From NCBI GenBank assembly GCA_963575745.1, contig CAUYUJ010021036.1, positions 81,908-145,907 on the forward strand: a DNA stretch of 64,000 nucleotides, read 5' to 3'. This stretch comes from Prorocentrum cordatum (taxonomy: Eukaryota > Sar > Dinophyceae > Prorocentrales > Prorocentraceae). Every line of letters begins with the position of its first letter. Position 1 is the first letter of the stretch. The notes under the pieces are model-generated. The model searched no databases, had not been told where the DNA came from, and saw only the letters and a list, made by a program, of their open reading frames with translations. The position numbers were made by a program, and so were the translations under genes. This document shows, piece by piece, positions 10,562 to 22,100 of this stretch.

Positions 10562-11402
10562 CACGAAGCACAACGTCCTGTAGATGCGTGTGTGCAAACG
10601 TTTACACATGTGGTACGCGCCAGGGCAATAGCTTATAGCTACTTATATCACACGGGGCATAATGACAACGGTCGTTGATGCGGATGACGGTGTGCGAACA
10701 TGTCCACCTACGTTCTAGGATTGTGCCGTTGGCCCTACCGCCATGATTATTGGATTTTCAAGTGGCTTTCAACATGGCGTCGTATGCGTATGCAGCGGCG
10801 CGGCTGACTCTCCAAGGTCACGCCGCAGGAATTGCATACAGGCCCGCCAGTATACAGCCTCCCCCACCCTCAAGGATGAAATCCCGAATGCCGGAACACC
10901 AGGCCGCTCCATGCTGCTCTCAGGCTCAGTCCCGCGAAGAGTCTCTGACCCCCGCCCCGGATGAACCTCGCTTCTTCTCCTCCGACATCCCCCATGCCAT
11001 CTCCCTCGGGAAAAGGGGACGAGGGGGAGTGGGAGGATGGAGCGGAGAGCAGGGGGATGGCGAGGAGGGAAGAAGAGGAGGGAGGAGCAGGAGGAGGAGG
11101 AGGAGGAGGACAATGAGCAAGGACGAGGAGGAGAGGATAAGGGTGAGGTAGGTGGAGGAGGAGGAGGAGGAGGAGGAGGAAGAGGAGGATGAAGAGCTAG
11201 GATGATGTGGGTGAGCGGAGAGCGAGGGGGAGCAGTCGGAGGGCCGGGCGAGACCATGAACGCCGAGCCCGAGCAGCAAGTTTGTAGCAGCGCAGCAGAA
11301 CCATCAGCGGCGACCGCAGCGGCGGTAGCAGCGGCACCAGCGGGTCGAGGGAGGAGGAACAGGAGGAAGGAACGAGAAGGGGGGGAGGAGCAGGAGGAGG
11401 AG

Positions 11403-11435
<33 letters not shown>

Positions 11436-11460
11436 AAGGAGGAGGAGCAATAGCAGTACG
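10562..11460. repeat. Spacer with GGA microsatellites
   Basis: 10562-11039 shows no gene. GGA/GAG tracts lie at about 11080-11190 and 11390-11455. The 83-residue open frame at 11202-11453 is Ala/Glu-rich because of the tract and is not called. Confidence 0.5.
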
Positions 11461-12794
11461 AGGGAGGATGAGAAGGTAGAAGAGGAGAGAAAAAAAAGAC
11501 GACGGAGCAAGGATAGTAGAAAGATCAGGAGTAGAAGGACTGATCATTCAGTTCCATCTGATCGTGGGAGCTCAAATGGGGGCTAGACGACGGGGTTGAG
11601 GATCGCTTGCTTTAGTCATTACCGAGTGCTTTTGGGGACGAATTCTTCGCTTGCAGACACGCCATTTCCAGAAACAGATGCAACGGAGCAGAAATGGAGG
11701 ATGAGAGGAGTAGGACATGGACGACGACAATCAAGACGAGTACTCGGCAGCGCAGGGAAGTTTGAGGTAACAAGGGAATTGAGGGCTGCTGCGGGTTAGG
11801 GATGCTAGTTTCGTTCGCCGTGGATCAGCACCGCGCCTGTTGATTATTTAATGGGAATCACCATGCCTCATATGTTTGCGGCGTCGTACGAAAAAGAGCA
11901 GAGCGTCTGAATTCAAGTATGCAGAGCATGCCCGATCGAGGGGGAGTGCGAGCTCCAGAGAGCGGTAGACATCGAGGGAGAGATATTGAAAGAAAAAGCC
12001 AGGGAGATTGCCAAACGTGTGATCATGAAGTTGGGGATGTGTGGAGGGAGAAGGAGAAACCCGTGTGGATAGGGGCTTTGTGCGATAGACGAGTAAACGA
12101 GGGAGGGGAGCGCGGACAGGTAAAGACAGGGAGCCCGTTCATCACACATAGACGGAGCCACAGACGGATGTACAGGGATCGGGGGGACGGAGGGAGAAAG
12201 AGAGAGAGAGAGAGAGATAGAGACAGAGGGACAGAGACACAGACTCAGAGACACAGACAAAGATACACACGTGTTGCTTAGACTTGCACGTGCGCTTCGG
12301 TGGTGCCGTCATCCGTGGAGCACCGCCCGAGATCGGCAGCACGCCCGAGGCAGTGGTGTGGGGGTCGGGCCCACAAGCTCCGCGTAGCTCTGCTGGCACA
12401 CTTGAGCGAGCATCGTCCGTGTCCCTGCTGGCTTGTGTCGCGGGTTCGAAGAGGAATCGCGCTCGGCTCTCAAGTCGCTCCCAGCCTGCACTAGCAGCAG
12501 GTAGGCGACGAGTTATCAGAATTCTGGGTTTCGCGAGGCCCCCGGGTCGAGGGCATTAGATTCGTCGTGGCCATCAAGCTCAGGTGGCATGCCAAGTCGA
12601 CGGAATTTGCGGAACTGTCCTGGCAAGACATGGGCCCACACATGCGGTGTTTTGATATTCTCAATACGGGGTCCCCGAAGGTCCCGACCCTTCCCCGGGG
12701 ACCGTTCGTTCGTCCTGAGTTGTTTTTTACGGTCGTGTGCCCGGTCAGGGCCCCCAGAGGCCAAACAAGTCCCGTCCTTGTTTTGGTCAGGACG
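11461..12794. other. No gene supported; short GA run
   Basis: A GA run sits at about 12195-12225, followed by alternating GACAGA and ACACAGA words to 12270. The rest is unique-looking. Frames at 12284-12560 and 12516-13004 overlap on both strands and have no recognisable domain. Confidence 0.4.
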
Positions 12795-13035
12795 CGAGCA
12801 CGTCTGTCGGGATTCCGCAAATGGGGGATGTGATCCAGGGTGGGTGTGAGTTCGATCGGCTTTTGCACCGAACCGCCCAGAACAGATGCCCCCCAGCCGC
12901 CGGCAGCTCCCGATAGTCGCCGATGGGTGGGGCATGTGGGGGGCGTCTGTTTGCGGCAGCTCTGTGCACCAACGGATCGAAGTCGGACCCCCCCTCAGGG
13001 TCACCCCCCTTTGGTGGATCCCGAGTCTGGGAAGT
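12795..13035. mobile_element. Imperfect foldback element next to a LINE
   Basis: Arms of about 95 bases (12795-12893 and 12942-13035) are inverse complements at roughly three-quarters of positions, by eye. Matching words include GGGGGGCATCTGTT against GGGGGGCGTCTGTT when one arm is reversed, and TCGGGATTCC against TCGGGATCC. No coding capacity. It ends about 60 bases before the truncated LINE at 13097. The word CCGAGTCTGGGAAG at its right end recurs at about 14467-14480. Confidence 0.45.
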
Positions 13036-13096
13036 CGGAAACTGGAGCATATACATTACCAGTGGCGGGCGGTTTTTTAATCCCAGGACTTTTTGA

Positions 13097-14062
13097 GGGC
13101 CAGGAACGACGCGAGCGCACGAGTTTGGAATATCTCAAGGATGCCCTTTATCACCCTTCCTGTTTTCCATCATCATGACCGTCTTGATGCATGACGCCAA
13201 GCGCCGCTTCGCGCAGACTGGCCTCCAACAACACCTAGGCCTCCCCATCAATGAATTGATGTATGCCGACGACACCCTTTTAGTTGGCGCAGACGAGGAC
13301 TACGTACACAAGCTGATGGAGTGCGTGCGGCGGGCCGGGGAGCAGTATGGACTGGCATTCAACTGGGGGAAATTGGAGATTTTGTCCGTGAACTGCCAGA
13401 CAGCGATGGCGACGCCAGACGGCAAGAACATCTTACAGAAGACTCATCTTGTGTATTTGGGTGGACTTCTCAGCAATGACGGCAGTACCGGCCCCGAGCT
13501 CAGCAGGCGATTAGCCATGGCCAGCAAGGACTTTGATGAATTGTGTAGAATATGGAAGCACGTGAGAATGAGCTTGCAGAAAAAGGTGCGCATCTTCGAA
13601 TCTTGCGTGGTTTCGAGGCTGTTATATTGCCTACACACCATCTGGCTGAACAAGGCGGAGCGAGACAGATTGGACGCATTCCAAGCACGATGCTTGCGGA
13701 AACTGTCCGGCACCCCGCACTCCCACATCAGCCGGGTGAGCAACGCTTCCGTGCGGCATACGTGCAGAAGCCATGCTTTAAGTTCTCTCTTCCCCTACCG
13801 CCAACTCGCACTCATAGGTGACATTGTCCAGCTCCCAGACGGCAGCCCAATCAGGAGGTGTATCTCTGAGCCCGGCACCGCCGATTTGGCCCGCCCGGGC
13901 GGGCGCCGCAAGCGTGGCAGACCAAGAAATACGTGGACGCGTTGTGTTTTTAGCATGGCGTGCGAATTAGCTGGCGGCAAAGACGCCCTGCGCCAGATAT
14001 GGCAGGATGGCCGGACGGCATGGCGCGCCCGCGCAAAGCGCTTCTGCCTTCAGCCACTATAG
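13097..14062 (+). pseudogene. 5'-truncated LINE reverse transcriptase, polymerase box intact
   Basis: The open frame starts after a TGA at 13094-13096, not at the first ATG (13175), because the codons before that ATG read FGISQGCPLSPFLF, a standard LINE reverse-transcriptase block. ELMYADDTLLVG follows (YADD at 13262-13273), then FNWGKLEILSV, VYLGGLLSNDGS, a C-terminal region with FQARCLRKL and the basic stretch RRKRGRPRNTW, and a TAG stop at 14060-14062. The fingers, endonuclease and gag-like parts are missing, so this is a dead-on-arrival 5' truncation, although the surviving reading frame is open over 321 codons. The uninterrupted frame suggests fairly recent insertion. Confidence 0.8.
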
Positions 14063-14208
14063 CTGTTCAGTCCCCTTCCTCCTCCTCCTGCTCCTCCTCC
14101 TCCTCCTTCTTCTCCTCTTCTTCCTCCTATGCTTAGCACGCTTGCCGTTTCACCCAATCGTCTAGTATGTCTCACATCTTCTGCCAACGCACCTATGTTG
14201 TGCATGGC

Positions 14209-14279
<71 letters not shown>

Positions 14280-15351
14280 AGTCTGTCTGGACGACGTCGG
14301 GGTGGTGTGGTGTATACTTATTTCCCCGTTTTCCCAGGGAAACAACGAAGAATGTATACACCAGGATCCCGTATGCACCAGGATCCGCTTTCTTGTGCGA
14401 GATTTAGTTTGAGGCCAGACAAAAGGCGTCGGTGTATAGAGTTCGGCTTCTTCTTTGGGTGGACCCCGAGTCTGGGAAGGCCTGCGAGGCGTTCCAGGAA
14501 GTCAGGCGCCGTCCTGCGACCGAGCAGCGGCCAGGAGGCGGCGGAGCGAGCCAGCACCGGCTGTCGGCGATGGGGGGCGGGCGGCCGCGGGCGGGGGCAT
14601 GGAGTCGGCCAGGCGCACCCATCGGTCGTTGAAAGTAGGTAGAAAGTGTTCGTTTCGAATTATTCGACAATGCTTTGATTCTATTGGGGGCCAAGATCCT
14701 TTCATTCTTAATTATTATATCCTGGGCCTCTTCCTGGCCACCAGGAGGGGGCCAGGAACAATTAGAAACGAGCACACTTAGAAATGAGCACGATTAGACA
14801 TGAACGACGTGTACTTCTGGATTCCAAGGTTCCAATCTACTTTAAGCGCCTTCCCACTTCGATGCTCGAGTGGCTTCACCCTTTCCGTCGTCCTTCGGCG
14901 GCGGGCTGACACCCAATCTGCTTTCAGCGCCTTTCTGCTTCATGCTTCTGCCTACTTCTTCCGACGGATGGGTAAGACTGGCTCTTCGCTGGATTGACCC
15001 GTTGGTACGGGTCCACAGGTGTCCCACCAGCACTGGCTGGCGCGCTTGGACTCAGCATCGCTTAGCCCTTATCCATCCCCCCTCCCGAGCCCCACCATCA
15101 CCACCACCCCAGTTGAGGATATGCACCTGGAAGCCCAAAGGGAGCGGCCTGTGTCCCCATCCAGGGGGCGTAAGTCGGCCAGTGGGGCCCAGCCCACGCT
15201 CGTGGGACAAGGGGCTGGTCAAACGATGCCCGTGGGCCTGGCCCGCCCGCGGGGGGTCGCCCAGGGCCACGCTGGGGGTTGCCGGGGGAGGGCGAGGAGG
15301 CGCCCTCGGAGCACGGGCGCCTCCCCAGCGCAGGAGGCGTCGGCGCTGGCA
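14063..15351. repeat. Spacer with CTC tract and TCTG microsatellite
   Basis: A CTC tract at about 14078-14128 follows the LINE stop. A TCTG tetranucleotide run fills about 14211-14288. The remaining 14300-15351 shows no gene; the words around GTGGACCCCGAGTCTGGGAAG (14460) echo the right arm of the foldback element ending at 13035. Confidence 0.6.
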
Positions 15352-15531
15352 AGTTCGAAGAAGAAAAAACGCCCTAGACATAGACTTGTGGCGCTCCGCG
15401 CGGGTTGCTTGGATCCGCGCTGGGCCCCCCCAGCGGCGCCTCCTGCGCCTCCCCTGGCGCGTTCCGCGCGCCCTGGGAGGGGGTCCCGCGCGGATCCCAG
15501 AAACCCGCGCGGAACACCATAATCTTATGCG
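15352..15531. mobile_element. Foldback (hairpin) element, copy 2, inverted
   Basis: Opposite-orientation copy of the element at 8869-9045: the arm beginning TGGCGCTCCGCGCGGGTT (about 15387) pairs with the arm ending CCCGCGCGGAACACCA. The flank GAAGAAGAAAAAACG corresponds, when reversed, to the CGTTTTTCTTCTTC flank of copy 1. Non-coding. Confidence 0.6.
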
Positions 15532-15544
15532 CATGTTGGTTATT

Positions 15545-15880
15545 GTAAGTTATTATTATTATTACTAATATTATTATCATTCTTATCACTATTAGTATTA
15601 GTATTAGTATTAGTATTTCTATTAGTATTAGTATTATTAGTATTATTACCATTATTATTATCATTATTATTATCATTATTATTATCTTTTATTATTACTA
15701 GTATTGCTATTATTATTATTAGTCGTATTATTATTTTTATTATTACTATTTTTAATATTATTGCTATTATTTGTATTATTGGTATTATTGGTATTGGTAT
15801 TGTTATTATTAGTACTATTATTATTAATAGTAGTAGCATCAATATTAGTATTATGATTACTATTAGTATTATTATATGAG
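15545..15880. repeat. ATT/TAG trinucleotide microsatellite
   Basis: About 335 bases of ATT and AGT units, the only long AT-rich tract in this part of the window. It lies just before the retroelement at 16168. 15881-16167 holds no feature I can support. Confidence 0.9.
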
Positions 15881-16167
15881 AGTTTGAGCGTGCGTAAAAC
15901 GTAGGGTTTCAGGGAGTAAGTGCCTGGTGAAGGGGAAGGGTCTCTCTTGCCTTCTGTCCCTTTCCCCCTCTCCGCGGCCCCTCTGGGGCTCAAGTTCCTT
16001 CTCGGGCCCTTGAGGGGGCGATTCGCGCGGGGAAGCGCGACCCGCCCTGCGGACCAGTGTCCGCACAGGGGCCGAGAGCCATGTGGAGGTGAGGTGCAAG
16101 GAGTGGCGCTGCGCCAGCCCAGTGCACCAGAGGCACTGGCAGGCGGAGGCAGCGCAACAGCTTGTAC

Positions 16168-19100
16168 ATGATGGCGTTGCTGCCCATGCTCATCGGGGCC
16201 GTGGCAGCTGTCGAGATCGGCCGCAGGTGGCGGGCGCAGCCGGCGACGCCGGCCTTGCCCCCCGCGGCCCGCGTCGCGGACAGGGCGCTGCCCGCGGAGG
16301 CCGAGCTGGCCAACGGAGGGGCGTACGCGCCTCTGCTGCGGGCGCTGGAGGAGGACCAGCGGCGCCGTGGCACGGCGGCGGCCACTGAGGTGCCGCAGCG
16401 TCAGGCCGCCCCCCCAGCTGGGCCCGCACCCGCCGCCGGGAAGGGGCGAGGAGTGCCCGTGGGGCCAGCGGCGATCCCGCCCTCCGGAGGCAAGGGGCGC
16501 CAGCAGCCCTCGATGGCGTCGGCATCGGCCCAGCCACCCTTGGAAGCACCGCCGTCATCCGCAGGCGAAGGAGGTGAGGAGAGCTCACGGCGGCGCGGAA
16601 GCGGGATGTGGAGCTGGTTCGCGGGCCGTCGGCGGGACCCTCCGCTGCGGCGGAGTCCTGAGGGCGCTGGTGGCCCGGAGGAGGCGGAGGAGGAGATGCG
16701 AGGCTGGTTCAGCTTCGGGGGAGTCAAGTTCGGAGTGAGCTGGCTCGGGGGTTGGATCACTGATCTGCCGCCGACGGAGATACAGTGGTCGGATCTGATG
16801 TGGGGCGGAGGTGGCCTAGTCGGGAGCGGGCTCAACACGGTGGGTTACGCGGCTTTCGGCACGGGTTGGCCCTTGCTGTGCTGGACCACGTTCGCAGGGT
16901 TGATCGTGGCGCTTGTCATCGGCTTGGGGTACGGTCTTCACTCCATCGCCTCGGCAGTCGACGTGCTGGTCTGCGCACCGCTCCGCTGTCTGGGTCGGGC
17001 GCTCGGATTGTGCTGCCCGACAGCGAAGCCACAGGTCACGGCCGCCGAGGAAGGAGTGGTCCCAGAGCTGAGAGGACCAGCCACCGCCATTGCCGTGGAC
17101 AACGAGTTCTACGCCCAGCTCCGCGCGAAGGGGGCCGACAAGGTGCCACATCACCTGATCATCAAGGTGGGCGACGCGGCTGCGAGGCTGGAGAGGCCGC
17201 CTTTGAACACTGGGATTAAGTATGAGAAGGCAGGAGTGGCGTGGCCGTGCCGCGAGGTGCTCGCTACCACGTCACGGCGACTGCGTGATCTGCTGGAGGA
17301 TTCCCAGGACAAAGTGGTGCACCTGTGCAGAGACACGCCCTGCACGGACGAAGGCAACTACGCGGTGCATGCCCCCGCGTACGGTTACGTGACGGCGGAG
17401 ACGGACACCAACTTGGAGGCGCTGGTGGAGGCGGCGCCGAAGCCTTGTTGGGCCGGGCGGGCAGTGGGGGCAGCGGCTGCGTCGTGTGGACGAGGCTGTG
17501 CCGCTGTGGGGTTGAAGGGGTGTGCCAGGCTCTGCGGGTCCCTCAAGCGCCGCGGCCAGAGGGGCTGCCAGCGTGGCAGGCGAGGCAGGGCAGATGCCCC
17601 AGCCGCCCTGCTAAAGGACCCGAACTCAGAGACGGAGTCGGAGCCGGAGCACCAGCGCTGCATGGCCCACGAGGTGCTGTACCAGGAGGGAGACACGATA
17701 TTCCAGCTGTGCAAGGAGAAGTGTCGAGATCGAGCCCGAGGTGCCCCTGTCCGCCTGGTCACGGAGGATGGTGAGAAGTCGAACGTCAAGGGGGCGGAGA
17801 AGGTGGTCAACTTGCGCTGGCAGCACACGAACGCCTACGAGCGCGAGAGAGGATTGAAGAAGTGTGCCCACCTCGGCTGCCACGCGTTGTGTCGGGTTCT
17901 GAACCGCGGGGTGCTGACGTGTTTGGAGCGCGACCTGGCGACAGAGGAGCCCGCTCGTCTCGTCGCCGCTGCCGAGGGGCCGGCGCCTGTGGTGGCGGGA
18001 ATGGTGTCCGAGCAGCCTTCTTTGTACCGGTCGAGATCGCCTACGCCGACGGCAGGGCGGGCCATCCTACCCTTGGTTTCGGCCAGTGGAGCATGGCTAA
18101 CGGCCATGGTGCGGGGCCCCCGGGGCACGGAGATGGCGAAGAAGTACTACTGCTACGGGTGCCAGCTGACGGCCGAGGAGGACGGTTGGACTGCGCATCG
18201 CGTCCCAGGGCTCGAGGCCCAGGCCACCGCCCCGTCCAACCTGGGGCCGGTGACCGACGACCGGGTGCGGGCCGAGGCTGCCGCCGCAGGAGCGCCCGCC
18301 ATCATCGTGCGGACGGTGAACCAAGTGCCCGACGGAATGGGCGAGTACGGCCAGACAGCCAGCCCGGTGGCGCAGGCGCTGGCGCGGGGCGCGACGGGGG
18401 GGGAGGACCATCCCTTGTGCATCCTGACGCGAGGGGTCGAGGAGGCAGGATGGCGAGATGAAGGACACGCTCGGAGGCCCCCGCCCCCGACCTCCCCGAC
18501 GTACCCGACGCCGCCACCGTGGAGAGACACGATAACTCGAGGAGAGCTAGGAGGCCTGCTGAGTGGGGCGGCTCGGGAGCGCTGGCGCCGCCGAGGCGAG
18601 GCGGCCCTGGCATTGGAGCTCCTGAAGGCAAGGGCTGGCGGAGAGGATCACCCGCTGGACGTGGCCGAGAGGTACCAGCACTCCGAAGGTTTCGACGATC
18701 TGGGAGAGGCGTGCGACGCGATCGTCGAGTCACTCGAAGCCTTGGAGAGGGACCGCGGCCCCTTCATGTCGGACGACGAGGTGGAGAACCCGCGGCAGCT
18801 AGCGGAGGTGCTGAGGGAGAGGCGCGGCCTGAGCCAAGCGCATGAGGAGGAGGCGGCGGGAGGAGCATGGCGGGAGGGGCTGGCACGGCCAGTCCCTGGC
18901 CCTGCGCGGCCGCCCACGCCCCCCGCGGCTCGCCCAGCGGCGGTGGAGACGCCACCTGGCTTGGGAAGGACGCTCGAGTCGGGCCGACCAGCCAGGGAGG
19001 AAAGGGGTTCAGCTCGAGGGTGGGAGCCCAAGCGGCGGGCAACCGACTTGGGCGGTCAAGGTGTCGACCTGCGGGGCAGCACTGCGCGGGCCGAGCTGGG

Positions 19101-22100
19101 CCGAGGCCCACCGACGGGTCGGCCAGGGCAGGGCCCCGCACCGCCCCCCATGGACCTGTTCGAACACAGGGCTGGCCCAACCTTTGGAGTCCCTGCGAGG
19201 AGATCGCGAGTGAGTTTCGACGAGGAGGATAATGGCCCGTCGGAGAAGGTTCGGAGGTCGGCGGGGGCACTCGGCGATCCGGAGGACAAGGACAGCGAGG
19301 GTATGGTTAAGGTCATGGCGGATATCGCGTACAACCTCGACCTAACGAACAAGCGGGCGGAAGACGCAGCGGCGGGGAAGATGGGCACCCTCCAGTCGAT
19401 CACAAAGGACCACGAGCTGCTGGTGCTGGCGGCGCGTGGGTGCGGGAGGTTCCGGGTGGCCATCTGCCCGGGCGACTTGGGCCGGGCGCTCGTCAAAGCA
19501 CTCCTGCGCATGGCGGAGCATTCCTCGGCGTTGTTCAAGCACCACCGCTGGCCCACCCTGATCAATTACCGGATCGCCTTCGGCATCGCGTCGGGGTCAT
19601 GGGGAGGCAAGTCTGTCGAGACGCTGGCCGCTCACGCGCTCAGCGTGGCGGACTGGGTGACCTGCCCAGAGGAGCTGTTCGACGACTACGTACCCACGAC
19701 AGAGTACAAGGTCGATCCGCGTCCGAAGCAGCCCGTGGACATGCTGAAGTGGGCACGCCAGGCTCGCAACGGCATATGGGCTGTTTGTCTAGCGTATGGG
19801 GCCGAGCACTGGGACGAGAGGAGCGAGGCCCTGGACTACCTCATCCGACAGCACGAGGCGAAGCCGCGGAAGTACACCGCCCGTTTCATCCAGGATGCCT
19901 GGGAGGAGCTGAACGGGCGGTGGTGGGAGGAGCTTCGACGGAAGGTGAAGGAGGTGCAGCGCTACTGCAACAAGGAGCTTATGAGGAAGGAGGACTTCAT
20001 CTTCGCCGCTCGGACGCCGACGCCAGAGGGACCACCGCTGCTGACACTTCCCACGACGTTCGAGGTGGAGGATCCCGACGGATACTTCAAGACGGTCATC
20101 TTCGAACGCATGGTCAAGACCGCGGACAACGCCTACTGGGAGAACGCTCACCGTGCCCAGCTGCGCCCCCTTGCAGCAGGAGGAGTGGAGGAGGTCGAGG
20201 AGCGTCGCCCAGCAGGGGGTCTGTCGCAGCCCCCGTCAGGTGGCGGGGGGGGAGAGAAGGTTGGCGGCCTGACAGGAGGTGGAGGAGGAGGAGGAGGGGG
20301 AGGTGCCCTGAAGGCTGGAGCGAGCAAGGTCAAGCTCCCGCCTGAAGTCCTCTCAGCTCTGACTGGGCCCGAGGTTGCGGAATCGGTCAAACACGGGCCG
20401 AACGACTCCAAAGGAAAGCCCAAGTGTTGGGATGCAGCGTGCCACGATGGGTGCTCGAAGACTGCCGCCACCTGTCAGCGGTCCCACGCGGAAGGTATCA
20501 AGAGCGCCGACAGGGCGCGCTGGACGGTTGAGGCGCAGTACGTCAAGCGGGGAGGGCTTAAGACGGGACCGAAGATAAAGATCGAGGATCGGCTCGTCAA
20601 GATTAAGCAGCTCCGAGCGGACGCCCAGAAGGAGCAAGCCGCGAAGGTGCAGGAGGGAAAGGACCAGGCAGCGCAACGAGGTGGCCGGCGAGGAGGAGCG
20701 TCGGAGGCTGGCCGCCCCGCGGTGATGGAGGAGGCTGCCAAGCCGCCTGGGGAGTACTCGGACATGGAGTACACTACCCAGGAGCGCGAGCTCCAGGAGC
20801 TTGCGCAGGGCCCCGACGAGAGCTGGATGCGGGACTATGGGGGCCAAGCAGCGGTCGTCCACCCACCCGAACTCCCAGAGGACGTGCCGGAGGTGGCGAA
20901 GGTTCACTTGGCGATGGCGGACCGGGTCAGGAGCTCGCCGGAAGCGAAGTTGGTTGCTGGTGCGCCGAGCCGTCTCCGTTCTTATTGCCATGGCCGCTTG
21001 CTGGATGGGTACCTCGGGGGGCAGGTCACCCCGATCGAGGAGATCCTGCAGGGCGCGGTGGAGCTGGGGGATGAGGAGTTGGCGTGCCAGGCCCGACCGT
21101 ATTTGGCGTCACGAGTGGAACGAGTTGGGGGAGAACTTGAGGGTCCAGAAGTGCACGTGGGCAAAGTGGTGTGGGGGCCAGCAGAGCAACCGGGGCGTGG
21201 CAGAGTCCATATCAGGGGGCGCATCTGGGACATCCCCGACTATAGAGACCAGTTGACCGTCACCGAGGAACTGGCGGAGTACCTACCTGAGTGCCAGGCC
21301 GGGGGGGCGGAGGAGAGGCAGTGTGTCTTCATCAACACTGCCGCGGCGCACCTGCACTCCAAGGGTGGGGGCGACCCGCCCGTGGCAGAGGTGATGGAGT
21401 TGGCGCAGCAGTGGCGCGTCGCCACGTGGGAGGAGGCCAAGCAGGCTGAGACTTTCATGGGGCCGCCTGACGCTTACATTCCCATCACCGAGTCGGACGT
21501 GAGGATGTTCTGCCACGATGCCCTCCACCTGAGCCATGACAAGGACTACAGGACCCTGGCGGCCTTCCCGCCAACCGCGCTGCGAGAGACGGCAATCCAT
21601 GTGGTCCGAGTTGACCCCTGGGGTCGAGCACGGCTCGAAGTCATCGTGGGGGTGATGTACGACCCGAAGGTCAGCGGGCGGGATGTGTGGATGCTGCTCT
21701 ACATGGGTCACTTGCAGGTACTGGTACCTCCCCAGGTGGATGCTGACGCGCTTCGTGGGGACTTCACGGGCGGGCACCCGCCACATGTGGTGTTGGCGGC
21801 GGGTTGGGGCGTCTACCTGGATGACGCGATGCACGAAGACGCGAAGGTGCCAGGAAATGTGGCGAAGAGGTGCCCGCGGTGCCGAGCGGCAAGGGAGGCT
21901 GGGCGTGAGCGGAAGGCCTGGGAGCAGGACATCATTGGGGAGGACCCGAGGTGGAGGGTCCTCGGCAACTGGAGCAATCCAGCCTGGAAGCGGTACGAAC
22001 GCCACGGCCAGGCGACACGAGGAAGGCGGCCTTGCTGGAAGGGACGCACCCTGACGGCGAAGGAGGTCTGGGCAGGCACCCAAGGGTGGTCGGACTCGCT

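Noticed and set aside
12438-12455. GGGTTCGAAG-like word, considered as a tRNA T-loop
   Set aside because: No matching acceptor, D or anticodon stem could be folded around it.
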